In this document: positions 22,503 to 24,652 of the stretch, in pieces
How the letters are laid out: each line of letters opens with the position of its first letter
How positions within the stretch are numbered: the first letter of the stretch is position 1
NCBI GenBank assembly: GCA_040381195.1
Contig: JBEIHR010000018.1
Location: forward strand, 1-24,652
Direction of reading: 5' to 3'
From: VGCC01 sp040381195
GTDB lineage: Bacteria > Actinomycetota > Actinomycetes > S36-B12
Length of the DNA stretch: 24,652 nt
Position numbers and translations under genes: made by a program
The notes under the pieces: generated by a model
Database searches by the model: none
Told to the model about the DNA's origin: nothing
Seen by the model: only the letters and a program-made list of their open reading frames with translations

Positions 22503-23462
22503 CTAGAACGGCAGTGAGTGGGCGATCCACCAATACAGCGGGATGCCGATGACGAGGTTGAACGGGAAGGTGATGCCCAGGCTGGCGGTCAGCGTGATGC
22601 CCGGGTTCGCGGTGGGGAGTGCCAGGCGCACCGCCGCGGGAGCAGCGATGTAGGACGCACTCGCGCAGAGCACGCCCAGCACCATCGCACCACCCGGAGT
22701 CAGCCCGATGGCAGAGCCCACGACGATGCCGAGGGCACCCGTGGCGACCGGGAAGAGGATCGCGAATCCGAGGAGTCCCCACCCCGCCTCGCGGATGCTG
22801 CCCAGACGGCGACCGGCGAGGACACCCATCTCGAGCAGGAACAGGGCGAGGATCCCGGTGAACAGCGCACCGAAGAAGGGCTGAACCCGCTCGTAGCCCA
22901 TCGGTCCGGTGATCACACCGATGACCAGGCCCCCGGCGAGCAGCAGGATCGATCGGCCGGTCAAGACTTCGCGCAGGGACTTCCCCCAGGACGACGTGCG
23001 CGACCCGCGCCCGGCGAGCATCAGCCCGACGAGAATCCCAGGAATCTCCATGATCGCCAGCAGAGTGACGACGTATCCCTCGTAGGGAATGGAACTGGCA
23101 TCGAGGAAGACCAGTGCCGCGGTGAACGTGACCAGGGATGTCGAGCCGTAGTGCGCAGCCATCGCGCCGCGATCGACCGGGCCGAGCCGCGTGACACCAC
23201 GCAGGACGACGAACGCGAGGATCGGGATGACGATCCCCAAGGCGATGGCGGCACCGACCGGCCCGATGACGTCGGTGAACGATGCCTCGCGCAGCGCCAC
23301 CCCGCCCTTGAGTCCGATCGCGAGGAGCAGGTACATGGAGATCGCCTGATACACCGCATCGGGCAGACGGAGATCTGCCCGCAGCAGCGCGGCGACGATG
23401 CCGAGCGCGAATGCCAGGACCGGGACGGAGAAGATGCTGGCGGTGAGGAGTTCGGCGCTCAC
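22503..23462 (-). CDS. SbtA-family sodium-dependent bicarbonate permease
   Basis: The 319 residues form about ten membrane helices in two inverted halves of the SbtA (DUF897) fold. Matching phrases are PDAVYQAISMYLLLAIGLKGGVALR near the start, GSTSLVTFTAALVFL, MEIPGILVGLML, then in half two LLEMGVLAGRRL, VLGVLCASASYIAAPAAVR, LALPTANPGITLTASLGI and FPFNLVIGIPLY. Cyanobacterial SbtA imports HCO3- with Na+. The linker between halves here is only about 20 residues (GRGSRTSSWGKSL...), much shorter than in cyanobacteria, and the helix motif reads SASYIAAP rather than SSSDISGP. GTG 23462 follows GGAGGTGA. It lies 24 bases after the Gre-type gene and 10 before the PII-like gene. Bicarbonate is the best guess; another small carboxylate cannot be excluded. 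Confidence 0.85.
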   Translation of the reverse strand: MSAELLTASIFSVPVLAFALGIVAALLRADLRLPDAVYQAISMYLLLAIGLKGGVALREASFTDVIGPVGAAIALGIVIPILAFVVLRGVTRLGPVDRGAMAAHYGSTSLVTFTAALVFLDASSIPYEGYVVTLLAIMEIPGILVGLMLAGRGSRTSSWGKSLREVLTGRSILLLAGGLVIGVITGPMGYERVQPFFGALFTGILALFLLEMGVLAGRRLGSIREAGWGLLGFAILFPVATGALGIVVGSAIGLTPGGAMVLGVLCASASYIAAPAAVRLALPTANPGITLTASLGITFPFNLVIGIPLYWWIAHSLPF

Positions 23463-23486
23463 GCCTCACCTCCCCATCACCCCCGG

Positions 23487-23987
23487 CTATTTCCGGGATA
23501 CGGATTCACGCGCGACGTCGAGGATGGTGCACTGCCACGTGCCCACCGGTGCATCGACCTCGACGATCTCGCCCTTGCGTGCGCCAAGGATGGCAGACCC
23601 GAGGGGAGATGCCGCGGAGATGCGCTCGTCGTCGAGGAATCCTTCGGCCGGGTGGACCGGGATGACCCAGGTCTCATCGCCGTTCTGGGTGCGAATTCGG
23701 GCGCGAACACCGAGATCCACCCGGCCCGCCTTCACGGCGGACTTGGGATCCAAGATCTTCGCCTCGCTCAGGAAGGCCTCCCACCGGGCCGCCTCCTCGA
23801 GCAGGTTCTCGAACTCGGTGACGTAGCGCTCGTCACGCTCGTGCTCGACGAGGAGCGGCCGCAGTTCGGCGAGCCTGCGCTCACGAATGTCGGCGATGCG
23901 CTCCTCGATCAATTCGCGTCCACGGATGGTGACGCATGCTGGTCCCTTGTAGGACTCACGGATGGGGCCCGGCTCCACTGCGATCAT
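23487..23987 (-). CDS. Gre-family RNA-polymerase secondary-channel factor (non-canonical)
   Basis: The 166 residues show an N-terminal coiled coil (about 22-75: ELIEERIADIRERRLAELRP, EFENLLEEAARWEAFL) and a C-terminal GreA/GreB FKBP-like domain ending DDERISAASPLGSAILGARKGEIVEV. ASPLGxAILGxxxGE is the family hallmark. The canonical GDLSENAEY tip that carries the acidic residues for RNA cleavage is absent; the equivalent turn reads EHERDERYVTEF. It may therefore bind RNA polymerase without stimulating cleavage, as known for Thermus Gfh1 and mycobacterial Rv3788. ATG 23987 follows AGAGG five bases upstream. It heads the run Gre, sbtA, PII, dtxR and lies just downstream of a structured leader. 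Confidence 0.82.
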   Translation of the reverse strand: MIAVEPGPIRESYKGPACVTIRGRELIEERIADIRERRLAELRPLLVEHERDERYVTEFENLLEEAARWEAFLSEAKILDPKSAVKAGRVDLGVRARIRTQNGDETWVIPVHPAEGFLDDERISAASPLGSAILGARKGEIVEVDAPVGTWQCTILDVARESVSRK

Positions 23988-23997
23988 TGCAACCTCT

Positions 23998-24107
23998 CAT
24001 CAGTCGTCGGAAAAATTGGCGGGAGAGACAAATAGGTGATCGTGCGCCTCCTTGTGTCAGACGGCCGCAGCCGCTCCTGCCACAAGGTCTCTCGCCACCG
24101 ACTGATG
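23998..24107 (-). promoter_or_regulatory. Structured leader/attenuator candidate before the Gre-sbtA operon
   Basis: Nested inverted repeats: A, CATCAGTCG (23998-24006) with 24099-24107; B, GGCGGGAGAGAC (24018-24029) with GTCTCTCGCC (24087-24096), ten pairs and a two-base bulge; C, CTTGTG (24051-24056) with 24081-24086; and an inner CGGC-CGCA-GCCG (24062-24073). Read on the minus strand, the 3' side of stem B is followed at once by AATTTTT, like an intrinsic terminator, and stem A ends 11 bases before the Gre start. A candidate -10 (TACGGT, 24138-24133) would start RNA upstream of it. Confidence 0.5.
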
Positions 24108-24218
24108 TCGGCCCGATGACCGGGTGCTTCGCACCGTATTGACGGCCATCGGCGTGGGGATACTCCCCTTGCTGGGGCCAGGCTGCCAGAGCCCCGGCGG
24201 GCCCGCAACCGGGAGCCC

Positions 24219-24224
24219 TACGGT
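24219..24224 (+). promoter_or_regulatory. -10 box (TACGGT) of the leaderless photolyase transcript
   Basis: TACGGT fits TANNNT and is followed by GAGCCC and then ATG 24231. No SD site is present. The rest of the gap at 24108-24218 is GC-rich with small hairpins (GGTGC-TTC-GCACC at 24123-24135) and a TTGACG at 24139-24144 too far away to be its -35. Confidence 0.5.
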
Positions 24225-24230
24225 GAGCCC

Positions 24231-24652
24231 ATGGCCTCGATCCTGTGGTTCCGCCGGGACCTGCGCCTGCGCGATAACCCGGCCCTCCTGGACGCGGCCG
24301 AGTCCGGCCCCGTGGTGCCCCTATTCGTGGTGGACCCGGTCCTGTGGGACAGGGCCGGGGCCGTGCGGCAGAACTACCTGGTGGCCTCCCTGCGCTCCCT
24401 GGGGGCCAGCCTCGGGCGCAACCTGCTGCTGATCCACGGGCGGCCCGAGGAGGTCGTGCCACGCATCGCGCAGGCGGCGAAGGCCGACGCGGTCCACATC
24501 GCCGCGGACTACTCCCCCTACGGCCAGGCCCGCGATGCCCGCGTCGAAGCTGCCCTGAAAAAGACAACCCTCATCCGCACTGGATCGCCCTACGCGGTGG
24601 CACCGGGGCGGGTCACCAAGTCCGACGGCACCGCCTACCGCGTGTACACACC
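24231..24652 (+). CDS. DNA photolyase / cryptochrome family, N-terminal part (3' partial)
   Basis: The first 140 residues run to the right edge. The N-terminal alpha/beta domain of DNA photolyases is plain: ASILWFRRDLRLRDNPALLDA, then VVPLFVVDPVLWD, RQNYLVASLRSLGASL, LLLIHGRPEEVVPRIA and ADYSPYGQARDARVEAAL. This domain holds the antenna chromophore in CPD photolyases of class I; the FAD-binding catalytic domain lies outside the window. It would repair UV-induced pyrimidine dimers with light. ATG 24231 is chosen because it starts the domain directly and has a -10 box six bases upstream. The gene is divergent from the Gre-type gene across 243 bases. Confidence 0.9.
   Translation, partial: MASILWFRRDLRLRDNPALLDAAESGPVVPLFVVDPVLWDRAGAVRQNYLVASLRSLGASLGRNLLLIHGRPEEVVPRIAQAAKADAVHIAADYSPYGQARDARVEAALKKTTLIRTGSPYAVAPGRVTKSDGTAYRVYT

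Noticed and set aside
22518..24035. 505-codon open frame on the plus strand
   Set aside because: It is antisense to the SbtA-like and Gre-type genes, is full of Arg, Asp, Gln and Gly with no domain, and arises from GC-rich third positions of the real genes.
24042..24119. Possible 25-codon leader peptide ORF starting GTG 24042 on the plus strand
   Set aside because: The GGTGA in front is only two bases from the GTG, there is no run of regulatory codons, and it lies within the inverted repeats that are better explained as RNA structure for the opposite strand.

Overview
The window looks like chromosomal DNA of a GC-rich, free-living actinobacterium. The signs are GC-rich codon use throughout, a DtxR protein nearly colinear with corynebacterial DtxR, a tmsA/tmsB-type pair for 10-methyl fatty acids (so far known mainly from Actinobacteria), TANNNT-type -10 boxes set six bases before several start codons (leaderless mRNAs), and mixed GTG/ATG starts with GGAGG Shine-Dalgarno (SD) sites elsewhere. 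I see no rRNA, tRNA, CRISPR array, insertion sequence or prophage. This is compact core and accessory chromosome, not a mobile island.

Layout, left to right. (1) 1-906: 3' part of a CASTOR/POLLUX-like ion-channel regulatory (RCK) protein, converging on a small membrane protein (977-1348). (2) 1496-3917: copper-type operon of a small membrane protein, a YcnI-like protein, a secreted CopC and a membrane-anchored CopC. All three secreted proteins would start with histidine after signal cleavage. (3) 4028-6778: RhlE-type DEAD-box helicase abutting, tail to tail, an Orn/Lys/Arg decarboxylase. (4) 6854-9445: MATE exporter followed six bases later by a GH125 exo-alpha-1,6-mannosidase. (5) 9428-13890 on the minus strand: a complete sugar ABC importer (binding protein, two permeases, MsmK/UgpC-type ATPase) whose end overlaps that of GH125. 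Its upstream region carries a LacI-type operator over a candidate promoter and a cluster of CGTTGCAA repeats. (6) 14152-15872 (minus): SDR and aldo/keto reductase genes. (7) 15992-18747: an unrecognised protein converging on a CPA1 Na+/H+ antiporter, which follows a single-pass membrane protein gene. (8) 18782-21441: the tmsA-tmsB pair. (9) 23987-21438 (minus): a tightly spaced run Gre-family factor, SbtA-like bicarbonate permease, SbtB-like PII protein, DtxR regulator. (10) 24231 to the right edge: start of a DNA photolyase.

How the genes may work together. GH125 has no signal peptide, so it fits with intracellular trimming of mannosides brought in by the adjacent ABC importer. The SDR and aldo/keto reductase may act on the products, but that is weakly supported. 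The copper operon is a periplasm-side copper binding and delivery module without a CopD. The least familiar assembly is the Gre/SbtA/PII/DtxR operon. Its roughly 140-base upstream region can fold into a nested structure with a terminator-like stem and U-run, so a bicarbonate transporter, its PII partner, an RNA-polymerase factor and a metal-dependent repressor may share one controlled transcript.

Genes are packed closely. Four convergent pairs end within 2 bases of each other or overlap, and one divergent pair (18747/18782) is separated by only 34 bases holding two apparent leaderless promoters. All functional calls come from reading motifs; no database search was run.
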